A DNA stretch of 64,000 nt from Asparagopsis taxiformis. Taxonomy: Eukaryota > Rhodophyta > Florideophyceae > Bonnemaisoniales > Bonnemaisoniaceae. A program made the translations under genes and the position numbers. Numbering within the stretch: position 1 is the first letter of the stretch; each line of letters starts with the position of its first letter. Shown here piece after piece: positions 52,765-63,936 of the stretch. The stretch is taken from positions 1 through 64,000 of the forward strand of contig JALQPE010002665.1 in the NCBI GenBank assembly GCA_030407315.1, written 5' to 3'. The notes beneath the pieces are model-generated. The model saw nothing but the letters and a program-made list of their open reading frames with translations, made no database searches and had not been told where the DNA came from.

Positions 52765-53060
52765 CATGCCAGCGTGCTGGCCTGGCTAGACGCTCAGCCT
52801 GCGCTGGGGTCCGAGCGCTTCGGCGCAGTGCCTGTCGCCCAGCTATGTCGGCAGTACGAAGCGCCTGCTGCCCGACATTGAAGGCCTTCGGCACCCCGCG
52901 TAGCGCAGCGCACACACTTTTCTTAGCTTAATGTCGCTCACATCTGTACATAGACCCAGAACAATAGATTGTTAATAAACAATCCTTCTATCCATATTTC
53001 ACACCTTCCGCCACTCATCCACCAAGACATCAATGCCTCGATGCCTCAATGATCGCCACA
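52765..53060 (+). repeat. Dispersed copy 4, right part, with 3' end of the 137-codon gene
   Basis: Resumes CATGCCAGCGTGCTGG and continues through the structured GC-rich segment, stop codon and AATAAA to the GCCTC region near 53045, as in copy 1. Confidence 0.8.
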
Positions 53061-53870
53061 AGCACCACGTTGAATAACAACGTCTCGCATTTTGAAGATA
53101 TCCCTCATACACCCACAACGGAATATGTTCGATCACTGTTCTAGTTGCACCAGCTGCCCAAATGCCGCTGCCATTAAGCCCATCACTGATCACGGCTCGA
53201 AATTATCACTTCAACACAACTGATACACCTTACCCAAGCGTGCTTCGGCGTGGAAAGGATCCTTGATCCAAATCTAACATTGTGGCTGTGATCCAGCGGG
53301 TATCTGTGGCCCATGCCACTACGCTTATAGCAAGCCTGTCGGGACTACCACGCACAAAGGGCAGACTGTCGCTAGTGGGTCTATAGTTCCTGAGACACAA
53401 ACGTACATAGCTGAGTCTGTTAATGCTGACCGCAGTGACCAACGCAACATCGGAGGGAGTCAAGGGCTCCGAAAGTATCAGCCCACATCAATGATACAGC
53501 AAGACATCCCCACACTTTCCCACGCGTCATTCCAGTAGCTCCAAGAGCGTAATGGCTGAGCAATCTCGAGCGAAGATGGTCTAAGAAATATGCGCCTTGT
53601 TCCAAGGCCCTTCTGGGCGTTTGGCAGCTTCATTGCTGGTCCTGCTCCTGAGGAGGCGCTCTAGCTTAGCGGCACAAAGTTGGATATTAAAAGTCAGTGA
53701 CACCCTCTCTTGTGCACAAATTCAGTGGAAACAGAGGAAAAATCCAAATATGATTAGTATACATGCGAGTTTTGGAGATATTTCCCTCACATGACACCTC
53801 GTCAACAGTCATCATTTCATGGATGACGTATGCAAGATGCGCTCGTGAAACGAATGTGTATACGGGATAG
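53061..53870. other. Intergenic, possible LTR end and a conserved fragment
   Basis: No gene. Contains the minus-strand MTVDE...YTNH fragment (53738-53855) shared with 42.2 kb. The lower end of the second Gypsy LTR may reach into this stretch. Confidence 0.35.
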
Positions 53871-54206
53871 CTGAGTGGTAGTTGTTTTCGTTGAATGATC
53901 GATGATGCCTCCGATCCCCCAAGACCGGAGTTGACCATGCCTTTTTATACCCACCATAGAATTGTAGTTCGATGTCGAACTAATTCTAGAAAATACTAAT
54001 CAAAATAAAATTATGTCATCAAAATAAATCTAACATGATGCCATCATGACATCACTCGATGACATAGCCAACTAGATACTTCTAGGCGTAACAGCAAGTT
54101 ACTTTCTAGCAGCCTATAGTATATGAGTAAACTTAGTGTAACTTGTAGTGTCTAGAATACACTAGTTTATGCTGGCCATTGCTGGCATCAGCTTTAGTTC
54201 GTTACA
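53870..54206 (-). repeat. 3' LTR of Gypsy 2 (lower boundary uncertain)
   Basis: Begins TGTAACGAACTAAAGC at 54206 on the minus strand, right after a polypurine tract (G8 within 54211-54221). It contains a TATA-like GGTATAAAAAGG near 53945 and a hairpin TAGTTCGA-TG-TCGAACTA at 53964-53981. No second LTR is in the window, so the far end is a guess. Confidence 0.6.
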
Positions 54207-54210
54207 CTAT

Positions 54211-54221
54211 TCCCCCCCCTC
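54211..54221 (-). other. Polypurine tract of Gypsy 2
   Basis: GAGGGGGGGGA on the minus strand, five bases before the TG of the LTR. Confidence 0.65.
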
Positions 54222-54295
54222 ACACAGTTGATGTCCTCATCAACTTAGTTATTCATCATGATATTCCGGTAAAATATTCTTCTTCCGGATGTATT

Positions 54296-57217
54296 CTAAC
54301 CATATTCCAGTCTTCGTGCCATCTCTGTCTGTGGGTGCCTGCTCGTAGACATCTTGAGCTTGACGCCACATACTCCCATCAAACAATCCCAAAACTTGGA
54401 TGTAAACTTTCTATCTCGATCCGATACCACATTGTCAGGAAGTCCATGAAGCTTGAATATGTTGGAGAAGAATGCATTCGCAACATCCTCAGCAGTGTCA
54501 GTACCTCTTGACTTGATAAAATGAACTCTTCTCGTCAACCGGTCTACCCAGGTAGTTATGGCATCATAACCGTCTTTTGTCTTGGGTAGACTTACGATAA
54601 AGTCGGTTGCTAGAGATCCCCATCTTCTCTCAGGAATCTCTAAAGAAGTTGGATCAGTCAACTTCTTCTGATTAGAGTCTTTGTATTGCTGACACTTCAT
54701 GCATCCCTCCACATACTTCCGGACATCTCGGGCTTTGTGTTTCCAATGGAATTTTTCAAGTCTTGCTAGCGTCTTCAAGAACTTGAAATGACCGCTTATC
54801 CTAGAGTCATGTGCCATTTGCAAAATAATGGACACAGACCTTCTCGGTACACACAACTTTCCATTGTAAAATAGCCTCGCCCGTTCACGACAAAACAATG
54901 GTATGATCTTTTCCAGTTTCCGTTTCTGAATATCATCTTCAGGAAAATCTCCTTCCATGGCTCTTACCACTGGTCCGAAGAACTGGTCATCATCATATCG
55001 GGTTACAATATCCTCAAAATTGATTTCAGGTACTTCAATATTGCTAAATGAAGCATTTCGCCCAGTTATAACGTGAGGAGCCCTAGATAAAACATCACCC
55101 AATACATGAATCTTTCCAGGTTTGAGGGTTATCGGGAATATACCAAAGTTACCTAGAGTTTCCAACCATCTCGCTTCTTTTCGACTCAACTTGGCTTTCG
55201 AAAAGAAACTCTTTAGCACTTGGTTGTCTGTGAATATTTCAAATTTAACTCCTTCGAGGTAACATCGAAATCTTTCCAAGAAACAAATCAAAGCCAAAAG
55301 TTCTCGGTCATTCGCTGTATAATCTGCCTCAGTGGATGATAACTTCTTTGAGTAGAAGGCAATAACACGATCCTTCCCATTCTCGTCCAGCTGAGTTAGA
55401 GTACCACCAACAGCGAGCTGAGATGCATCAACATGACCTCGGAAGGCCTTTCTCCAATCAGGTGCAACTAATATTGGAGTCTGAATCATTGCATCTTTCA
55501 ACTTTTGGAAAGCTTCATCACAGATTTCATCCCATTGTCCAATACCCTTTTCTTTCTTCGTTAGATCCGTCAATGGAGCCGCAATCCCAGAGAATTTCGG
55601 AATGAACCTTCGGAAAAACTGTAAGAGACCAAGGAAACTTCTCAACTCTGTCAATGATTTTGGTTTTGGCCAGGTTTTAAGGACGTTAACCTTTTCTGGA
55701 TTAACCCTGATGCCGTCTCTACCAACCAAAAATCCCAAGAAGTCGATCTCTGTCTGAAAGAATTCACATTTCTTTGGAGAAACGTACAATTCATTTCTTT
55801 TCAGACTTTCCAATACAGTTTCCAAATTCCGAAAATGTTCCTCTTCCGTCTTGCTGAATACTAGTAGATCATCCATGTAAACAACCAAGAAAACATCAAT
55901 GCAGTCATAGAAAATCTGGTTCATCAAGGTCTGAAACGTTGCAGGAGCGTTACACAGACCCATAGGCATGACAAGATATTCGAACTGCCCATATTTTGTA
56001 TTAAACGCTGTTTTCTCGATGTCTTCCGGCTTCACCCTGATCTGATGGAACCCCGTCTTGAGGTCTAGTTTTGAAAAATATTTTGATCCCCCAAGGCGAT
56101 CAAACATTTCATCAGATCTCGGCAATGGAGCGTTGTTCCTCTTCGTGATTCGATTCAAAGCTCGATAATCGACTACTCCACGAAGCTTGTCTTTCTCTTT
56201 GACAAAGAACAGAGGAGCTCCATAAGGTGACTTACTTGATCTTATTTTTCCTTTCTTCAGCAGTTCCTCGACATATTCCTTAGCTGCTCTTAGTTCCGCG
56301 GGAGACAGCTGAAATAGAGGTCTCAGTGGAGGTTTAGCATCTTTCTGAACATCGATCGCGTGATCTACTGTTCGCTTGGGAGGAAGTCCATCTGGAAGAT
56401 CACTTCTGAACACTTCCTGGTACTTTGTCTGTAACTTCCCCAACCTCTCACTGTGTTTGGAACCTTTCATTCCCTGAATATTTTCCTTTTCGAACACTTG
56501 ATACACTTCAAAGTCATTACTGTTCTTCCTGTTCCGTAACATTCTTCTGAATTTTCTCACTCCAAGATTCGTCACGTGAATCCTTGGATCATCAGGATCT
56601 TTACAGGCGTGAAGCAACTGATGGCCCCATTTCACAATCCTTTTTCTGTAATCGATAACTGGATTGTGGGCGACATGCCATGGCATCCCCAAAAGAACAT
56701 CATACCTACAATTGGCAACAACCCAATTTGATGTATAGGTATGTGAACCCATATTCAATGTTCCTTTGATGATTACTTCAGATGCTTCTTCCGTGGAACC
56801 TTTTCGAGAGTGTGAGACTTGTATTTTCTCTTTCTGAATCATGAAATTTCCTCGATATTTCTGCTTCCTCAGAAACTCGGCCCCGACTACGTTGGTATTG
56901 CATCCATCATCTTTCAATACTTTGACTGGTAATCCGTTCAACTTTCCATGGAAAACCAATAATGGATCTACTGGTATAGGGTCATCAGTAGTGATGCTTT
57001 CTTTCCCAACAATAGTATTTGATTCAGCTTCCAAGACTCTCGGCTCTACACGGCCCTTCTCCTGCCTTGGAACAGCCCTTCCTGGCTTTTCTGGTCTCTT
57101 AACTTGCGCATCAGCGCATCGAACATTCACACTCCTTTCAGGTCCATCCTGAGCGTATAACTTGTTTTTAGGAGGACCGACTAGTTTTCCTGTGGAAAGG
57201 AACTTGGTGCTCCCCAA
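54296..57217 (-). pseudogene. Gypsy 2 Pol, C-terminally truncated
   Basis: 973 codons of Ty3/Gypsy Pol. Protease: LKDDGCNTNVV (DDG in place of DSG). RT: SKLDLKTGFHQIRV, MPMGLCNAPATFQ and active site YMDD. RNase H: FRGHVDASQLAVGGTL. Integrase: zinc region (HDSRISGHF ... CMKCQQ), Asp in ATDFIVSLP and Asp in VSDRDRKFTSKF. The frame then runs into an unrelated stop right after RHPQTE, where the third catalytic residue (Glu) and the whole integrase C terminus should follow. A deletion between this point and the PPT explains it. The element cannot integrate itself. Confidence 0.9.
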
Positions 57218-57552
57218 TGAACCTGAGTGTTGTTCGTGTTAAGCCTCTTCTTGATTTCCCCTTTGTGCCTATACGCTCTGCAACCGGGCTTGTGACATAC
57301 AAAGCATAGGTTCTCACGAATATCCTTCCTCTTCTGGGCATTCATGGAATGGCTTTTCTCGAAGTTGCCGATTTCCATGGGAGCGTACCCGGAATAACTT
57401 GAAGGAACAACTTTTCCTGTATAGAACCCAGCTCCGTAATAAGCACCATCAACGCTAAGAGCAATGTTTGCAGCGGCATCAAGGTCCGATGGATTGTTCT
57501 TGCGAACATCTAGAAGAATATGAGACTTGAGACCTTCACAGAAACGTGCCAA
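57181..57552 (-). pseudogene. Gypsy 2 Gag C-terminal part
   Basis: Ends of Gag with a Cys/His zinc motif (CFVCHKPGCRAYRH), overlapping Pol by 37 nt in another frame. The N-terminal part and 5' LTR are missing: the sequence stops being Gag-like where the GACAGT-rich satellite starts, near 57560. Confidence 0.75.
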
Positions 57553-57589
57553 CTTCTCACCCTCACTCCACTACGGTGTTGAAAAGGGG

Positions 57590-58205
57590 GCCTCAGACAG
57601 TACTGCGAGACAGTGATTTTTACTGTCTGAGACAGTAAAAATCACTATGCGGCAAATGAAAATTAATGCCACACTTGGAGACAGTGATTTGCACTGTCTG
57701 GCAGACAGTACGGAACACTGTCTGCAGACAGTAAAAAAACACTGTCTCACAGTACTGTCTGAGGCAGTGAATGGAGACAGTAAAAATTAATGATTTATTC
57801 AATAGTTGGATATGATGTAATTTACTGTACTGGGCAGTGTTGGCGGATAGTGTTTTGTATTGGCCAAGGCAACATGGCCGGATAGTGAAATACGCTGCCT
57901 GGGACAATAGATGGAACCAACACGGTGCACTGTCCTGGGCAGTACCTGGAGACAGTGATTTTCACTGTCCTGGGCAGTACCTGTAGACAGTACTTTGTGC
58001 TGCCCTGGGCAGCACCTGTAGACAGTATTTCGTGCTGCCCTGGGCAGCACCTGTAGACAGTATTTTGTGCTGCCCTGGGCAGCACCTGTAGACAGTACTT
58101 TGTGCTGCCCTGGGCAGCACCTGTAGACAGTACTTTGTGCTGCCCTGGGCAGCACCTGGAGACAGTATTTCGTGCTGCCCTGGGCAGCACCTGGAGACAG
58201 TAAAA
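57590..58205. repeat. Palindrome-rich GACAGT/ACTGTC satellite
   Basis: From 57590 to about 57790 GACAGT and ACTGTC boxes alternate irregularly, with a perfect 35-nt palindrome at 57612-57646 (17-bp arms around one G). From 57916 to 58195 there are about eight head-to-tail units of exactly 35 bp, each beginning GACAGT and holding GTGCTGCCC-T-GGGCAGCAC, itself a 9-bp-arm hairpin. Two unit variants alternate (TACTTTGTG, TATTTCGTG). The unit length is not a multiple of three, so the frames across it are not genes. Confidence 0.93.
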
Positions 58206-58913
58206 GTAGTGTCCTGATATAGTAAAATTCGGTGTCTGGGAGTGGTGGATGAGATGGAGCGTCACGCTGTCGTGGGCATCTTTTTGGGGTAGAGGGAGGC
58301 AGTTCTAGCGCTATGAGGATGGGGCATGGACGGTATCTACTTGGAAATGGACAGAATAGTACGGCTAGGAATTTTTATTTCGTAGTGACTATGAGCTAGC
58401 GAGAGGTATACGCGGTAGGATAGGTAGCAGTCTAAGAGGGTGCGATATGGGAAGCTTCACTCTGGATTTGTTTATTTGCGCAGGCTACATTGAGAATAAA
58501 CAATCCCTATGTTAAAAATGCTACTACAACTCTACAACTAACACTATTCCGACGAGTAAAACTAAAACTACTAGAAAAGTCTAGAAATCTATCAACTGAT
58601 TGAGCTGCATGAATAAGCTAGGAAATGAAGAGAAGAAGAAAAAATGATGTAGAGAAAGGAAACAAGTTAGTGACGTTGAATTGGAGAGGGAAATTGATGG
58701 TGATTAGGAGACTAACGTACCTTAACAAATACCATTGCATCCCAAATTGAGATATGTACTCACAGGCAGAAAAGAAAAGTAGTGGAGAAGTGGTAAGAGA
58801 GAAAGATAAATGAAAGTAGAAGTGGAACACTCACCGACTGGAAACCTGAGAAAGAGAAAACAAATAGAAAACTGGGTTAGTGGCGTGAGTTGTGGAAACG
58901 TACCATCATGGTT

Positions 58914-59050
58914 CATATCCGTCGGAGACAAAGCAACAACTTTGGCCTTGGAAGCCGTATTGATGATCTAAAACTTACGCTTTGGAAGCAGTTTAGATGA
59001 TCTATACGGCTTCCACGGCCAGGGTTGTTGCTTTGTTTCCGACGGATATG
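58914..59050. repeat. Foldback element (MITE-like)
   Basis: Arms 58914-58973 and 58992-59050 are inverted copies (about 60 bp, with a few mismatches) around an 18-bp loop; outer ends CATATCCGTCGGA/CCGACGGATATG. No flanking duplication was certain. Confidence 0.75.
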
Positions 59051-59268
59051 AAGATGGAAACAGGGATTTCCAGAATCTGTTGTTTAAGTAGCACTCTGCG
59101 GGCGGAAATGACGTGTAGGAGAACAATAGAGGGATGAATTTGAAACGGAGCGGTGCGATGGGAGGCCCAGAAAAACGATACCTAGGGTGCGAATTACGCT
59201 TTGAAGCACATGACCTGGCAGAACAGGCGCAAAATTATTGTATCTTCTACCGCCTTCTCTAGTCTATA

Positions 59269-59421
59269 ATGACGTCATCACTACAGAAATATAGGAAAAA
59301 CACTAGCATATGGGGCCTACTGGAAAGGGGGAGGTGAAGAGTAGGAAAAATGGCGCACTTTCCTGGACGAGGAGTCCGCGCTTCCAGTGATGATTTGGAC
59401 GGTATATATCGATGACGTCAT
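59269..59421. promoter_or_regulatory. Two CRE-like ATGACGTCAT sites
   Basis: Identical 10-bp palindromes at 59269-59278 and 59412-59421. TGACGTCA is the consensus for CREB/ATF-type bZIP factors. They lie 590-740 bp before the gene at 60012. Confidence 0.45.
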
Positions 59422-60011
59422 TGCATGCTCTGAGCACACTTGGCAGGCAGTCAAAGCGGGCCACGTGGATGTGGGCGGTTAGGAAACAGCAGTGTGGGAG
59501 AAATTTTATAATTTTCATGTTGCAAGCGAGCAGTGAATCTGCATTGCAATATATAAATTTATGCTAATTTAAGATATCACACCGAGTACGATTCAACGAG
59601 AGATTGTGCTTCCAACTTGTAAATAGGGCCGAAAATTGTAGAGTATACGAGTAGGAAGTACGTGTATGAGAAAATCAGATTCAGTATTAGTGCCTAGAGC
59701 ATCACTGCGAAATAAACGGCCGTTTTCCGGAAATGGATACATCTTGGCCGGGTTTGTGGCTAGGGGATGCGATACAAGATAGCAAAACGATGTTGAGTCC
59801 GGATGAAATAGCAATCAATGTGCATAAAGCAATGAGCATAGGGCAAAGCATTGTGGTGAACCAGTTCATTGGATCGAATGAAAGCCTGGAAAGTTTTCGT
59901 AACGGTTAAAAGTAGTAGTACTGTATTGAGATAGTAGTCATGTCATAGAAGTTTAGAGTTGTATTCTATGCAACAAAACTGAGCGAAGAAGAAAAGAACA
60001 AAAACATCAAG

Positions 60012-63000
60012 ATGGCTCCGAGACGGACTCCTATTCGAAAGAAAACCACAAGTCGTAGGACAAAGGCGAGATTCGATTCACTCAATGTGGCCAGTCCCAG
60101 TAAACAGCTTCCTGGGAAACTGCAGGGAGAAATCCGCAGCAGTGATGCAGCCTGCATGAACAAAGAAATCCCGAGAGGTAATGAGCTACGACGTGAGTGT
60201 ACCACAGATGACCTATTGGAGTCCCCAATCCCTATGGGTGACACAATAGAAGGTTGTATTGATGTGTACAGCAACAACGATGAAGCTGGAAGTGACATCT
60301 ACGTAGCATCGAGCACGCTAATGGAATCGGAAGAAGCAACCGGACGAGGTTCTGATTCCATTTCAACTGGAGGCCCGATAGACCGAAATGCTGGGGATGA
60401 AGCATGTGGTGATTTCAAGGCATTACTACAATGGCCTGCGATGTATGGGGCTCTTCAGCTGAGTGGAACTCAAAGAATGACAAGAGCCCACTGTGAAGGT
60501 ACCCTGTTCGGAATGAATTTCCGCAGAGATCCAAGTGAGCACGTCCCGTCGGACTCTGTGATGCGACAGAAGATACTACCATTCTTGAGGAAACACTGCT
60601 ATGCAAAGAGCTGTGACATCGAGTTTCCGATAGACCTTCGAAAGAGCGGAGCAAGAGCTGCACAGCATCGAGGTGCAGTAGGAACCCGTGGAACAACAGA
60701 TGACAGAGACAATTGTGGAGGAATGGCGAAAGTTCGTATTGTACTCCCAAGCACATGGGCTCTGAAAGATGTCCAGACTCGACCAATCTTTAAAGCATTC
60801 CGCAGTGATGCGAACAATCGAAGCTCGGAAGGAGAAAAATCAACCGCAGAGTGCAGCATTGAAGATTCGTTCATTGCAAAGTGCAGGAGGGGTGTTTTGA
60901 GCGACCCATTCGTTCGCACAGCAGTTGTTCCCATTGACAGCGATGGGAAAAAGGGTTTGAAGCACATTTATGTACCTGATGGAACAGCAATTCGAATCCG
61001 ATGTCATCCAGGAGCTCGTCAGGTTGCCGTCATCGAAAGAGCAAAAGGGTTCAGGAAGAATGACAGAGATGGTGGGAAACCGAAGAGGAGAAGAGTGGCG
61101 GTTACGTCGTTGTGGGAACTTCATGCTAGGACCATAGTTACCTATGAGGCTCGACACGACGGTGAGCATGATGTGCATGTCGAAAAATATCTGCAGCCGC
61201 GAATGTCACATCTATTGGAATGGGAGAGGCAGCATGCTCTGCGAGCGATATCGCAATGTGTAATCGGAGCAGGAGCCAAGGGAAAAGGAACACGAGCTGG
61301 GGACGTGATAACCGTTCTATTACCAATTGGAATGGAAGAGGGTGATATTGTTCCACACGTCGTATTGGTGAACAGGTATTTGAAAGAGCAGGTCGGAGAA
61401 GCATCCACCATGTTACTTTGCTTTTCACCGGGCGCGAGCTTTGCTGAAGCCAGAAACCCGCCCGATAGACTAGGAAGCCCCAACTATGAAGAAATTCGTG
61501 TTTCAGGGGTGTTCTCGGATGGTTTCGGAGACCACAGGTCGCAATGGCACCCAGCGTCTCCGCGAGAAGATGCACCATGTTGGGGAAAGCTGGAGGATGG
61601 TCGAAACTACTTTGTTTACCGATTTCTCCTTTACACGGATGACTTTGAACCATTCACAAGCAGGAAGGGAAGTTTTGGTGGATGCTATATGTTACCTCTC
61701 AATCTACCGCCTCGGAAAAGGGGAAGCTACCAAGCGGTTCGAGTGATTGGTTTGCCACCTCCGGGAGTGTCCACAAATTGTGTATTGCGATATATCGTTC
61801 AAGATATAGTGCGAGGAAGCACAGAGGGTTTCCCAACGAAAAATGCAGAGGGAGAAGATGTTGTGGTATTTCTAGACCCAGTGGGGAGCATTGGAGACTA
61901 TCCTGCAGTTTCACATACCCTGGATGTTCTTGGACACACATCAAACTCTCCGTGCCACATCTGCAGTTTCCGCAAATATGACCTGAGCAGTACTGGTGGC
62001 ACGAAGAATGCATACACTTCGGTAGTGAACGGGCAAACATCGACGCATGCCAGGAGCAAGTATCGGAATGCATCGACACGTAAGGATGCCACAGAAACCC
62101 AGCTTCGCACTCTCGGACTGGCTGCAGAAGAAGGGGAAGATTTACCATTTCATGTCCTGAGCACTTCCTTGGAAGCAGTGCAGGAAGAAGTACCGAAGAC
62201 GGAAAACGGAGTTTCAGTTGTCCCAGCAATTTTTGACCCGTACCGTTCCGCAGTGATAGCACCTGACCATCTATTGTCTGGACTGGCACAAGATGTACTG
62301 AACGCTTGTATTTCAGCTGCCAGCCCACGAATTCGAGAGGTAGCTGAATTGCAAATTCTGGGCGCTCTGAAGAAGTTCAGGATGGGAAGGCAGAACCGTT
62401 TATTTGGAACCAACAATCTGCTTTCCATGAACATGAGTGACATATTCAGTGTGCTGCTGATAGCACCTATGGCATTCGAAAACGCAGCTCGAATGATGGA
62501 TGGGAAAGGGGAAGGTCATCGTGAAAAATTTGATGGGGCCGTCAAACTAGTAGTGATGTTTCAGAAGCTGGTTTCGTGTATTAGTTTCATGCCCGTATGG
62601 TGGAAAGACGGTCCACATGAAGTAGAGACGGCTGACGGAGAAGGTGGCAGGAATGAATACATTCTGGGAAGAACCGTAGACTACGTGGAGACGTTGAATG
62701 AGTATTGTCGGAAAGTGAAGGGAGCAGGAGCACATTTGGACAAGCCTAATGTTCATCGTCTTGTCGAGTTTTGTGTTCATACGCTTCCTGCCTACGGCTC
62801 TGTGAAGCACGTGCAGGAGCTTATATTCGAACGGATGCATCAGCCGCTGAAGAAAGGTGTGAGAATGTCCAATCACCAAAGCGAACAGCTTTCAGCGCTG
62901 GAATTAGTTCTTGCGGATGACTGGCAGACGAGAGTGGCCATTGTTTTGCGCGAAATCGGCATGGAGCCAAAACATTGGTCCTCGTCCGAATGCTCTCAAA

Positions 63001-63815
63001 TGGTCAACGTTCTTTCACAGGAGCTAGGGAGAGAAATAGATGTGGAAGACGAGGTAGTGAAAAACTGCTTCCAGGAACCGGTTCTCCAGCTTCTCTCCCA
63101 GCGTCGAGGAAAGATATTGTCGGCGGATGGTGAAATTGTGACGTGGAGAGGGCATGGAGGTATATCTATTGACGAGGTCAAGGAGTACATGAATGGAAAA
63201 TGTGATATGGCAGAGGGTGCTGTAGGTGTTTTCAAACGGTTCTTTACCGAAAGGTACGGAAGCGGAACAAGCGGGTGTGGAAAGTATGCCGAATGGGTGA
63301 GAAGAGTTTCTAGAAGCACTACGACAGAGTGGGGAAGGAAAACAGTGCAGAGGTCTGGCTCTCTAGAATCAGGAGCTATCATCCATGCTGTTTGCCCTGA
63401 ACAGAGGACATGTGAGGATGGTGCAACTTCACAAGCGATTCTGTACCCGGCGTCTCGTCTCACATCAGAGATAATGCGGGGAAGAATTAATTATGAACCG
63501 CGGTTTTTTATTGTTCTAGCGTTCTTTATCCTGAGGAACGAGAGTGCGAGAGATGAGCAAGGTACAGCTTATGGAATTTGCCTGGGTTTGCAAAAAACTG
63601 ATGAAGGAGTGTTCAAGGTCGAAGAGAGGCGACGAACAGTAATTGTGGAGATGAGTGAGGGAGTCACTGAGGTGTTTGGTATGCACTATTGCAATGGGAG
63701 TGTATGCGAATATGATGAGAACATGAGGGAGGTAAGGCACGGACCCGGACTGCTGAAGGGTGGAGAGATATATGCACTATGTAGGCGAGACGGATTTCCA
63801 CCGAGGGCTGCATGA
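60012..63815 (+). CDS. 1267-aa Tnp2/Plavaka-like transposase homologue
   Basis: One uninterrupted frame. Residues 1-135 are basic then acidic and probably disordered. The centre follows the layout of CACTA-type (Tnp2/Plavaka) transposases: LYTDDFEPF then GSFGGCYMLPLNLP (about residues 537-560, first Asp), VVFLDPVGSIGDYPAVSHTL (about 617-636, second Asp), SPCHICSF (a CxxC zinc motif, about 645), and HLDKPNVHRLVEF ... ELIFERMHQPLKK (about 907-950, candidate Glu). The last 200 residues are of unknown type. No terminal inverted repeats were found, so it may be a host-domesticated copy. A poly(A) signal AATAAA lies at about 63828. Family assignment is from motif order only. Confidence 0.55.
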   Translation: MAPRRTPIRKKTTSRRTKARFDSLNVASPSKQLPGKLQGEIRSSDAACMNKEIPRGNELRRECTTDDLLESPIPMGDTIEGCIDVYSNNDEAGSDIYVASSTLMESEEATGRGSDSISTGGPIDRNAGDEACGDFKALLQWPAMYGALQLSGTQRMTRAHCEGTLFGMNFRRDPSEHVPSDSVMRQKILPFLRKHCYAKSCDIEFPIDLRKSGARAAQHRGAVGTRGTTDDRDNCGGMAKVRIVLPSTWALKDVQTRPIFKAFRSDANNRSSEGEKSTAECSIEDSFIAKCRRGVLSDPFVRTAVVPIDSDGKKGLKHIYVPDGTAIRIRCHPGARQVAVIERAKGFRKNDRDGGKPKRRRVAVTSLWELHARTIVTYEARHDGEHDVHVEKYLQPRMSHLLEWERQHALRAISQCVIGAGAKGKGTRAGDVITVLLPIGMEEGDIVPHVVLVNRYLKEQVGEASTMLLCFSPGASFAEARNPPDRLGSPNYEEIRVSGVFSDGFGDHRSQWHPASPREDAPCWGKLEDGRNYFVYRFLLYTDDFEPFTSRKGSFGGCYMLPLNLPPRKRGSYQAVRVIGLPPPGVSTNCVLRYIVQDIVRGSTEGFPTKNAEGEDVVVFLDPVGSIGDYPAVSHTLDVLGHTSNSPCHICSFRKYDLSSTGGTKNAYTSVVNGQTSTHARSKYRNASTRKDATETQLRTLGLAAEEGEDLPFHVLSTSLEAVQEEVPKTENGVSVVPAIFDPYRSAVIAPDHLLSGLAQDVLNACISAASPRIREVAELQILGALKKFRMGRQNRLFGTNNLLSMNMSDIFSVLLIAPMAFENAARMMDGKGEGHREKFDGAVKLVVMFQKLVSCISFMPVWWKDGPHEVETADGEGGRNEYILGRTVDYVETLNEYCRKVKGAGAHLDKPNVHRLVEFCVHTLPAYGSVKHVQELIFERMHQPLKKGVRMSNHQSEQLSALELVLADDWQTRVAIVLREIGMEPKHWSSSECSQMVNVLSQELGREIDVEDEVVKNCFQEPVLQLLSQRRGKILSADGEIVTWRGHGGISIDEVKEYMNGKCDMAEGAVGVFKRFFTERYGSGTSGCGKYAEWVRRVSRSTTTEWGRKTVQRSGSLESGAIIHAVCPEQRTCEDGATSQAILYPASRLTSEIMRGRINYEPRFFIVLAFFILRNESARDEQGTAYGICLGLQKTDEGVFKVEERRRTVIVEMSEGVTEVFGMHYCNGSVCEYDENMREVRHGPGLLKGGEIYALCRRDGFPPRAA

Positions 63816-63936
63816 TTTTTAGGGAAGAATAAAATGAATAACCAGATGCATCACATATGAATAGTACACTCTAGGGCGTTGGTGGATTGGTGCGAAGTAG
63901 TGGGGAGAGGATCTGAGAGGATGGAGGGAGGTATGC

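Larger units (their letters stand above)
58206..60011. other. Intergenic; promoter side of the transposase-like gene
   Basis: No gene recognised. Holds the foldback at 58914-59050 and two ATGACGTCAT palindromes. Confidence 0.4.

Noticed and set aside
53230..53310. Similarity of AACATTGTGGCTGTG at 53.28 kb and 5.04 kb
   Set aside because: Only about 15 bases match; too short to call a repeat.
57916..58195. CRISPR array
   Set aside because: Repeats are contiguous with no unique spacers, and the DNA is eukaryotic.
57799..58265. Two frames over the minisatellite
   Set aside because: They are translations of a 35-bp repeat, whose length is not a multiple of three.
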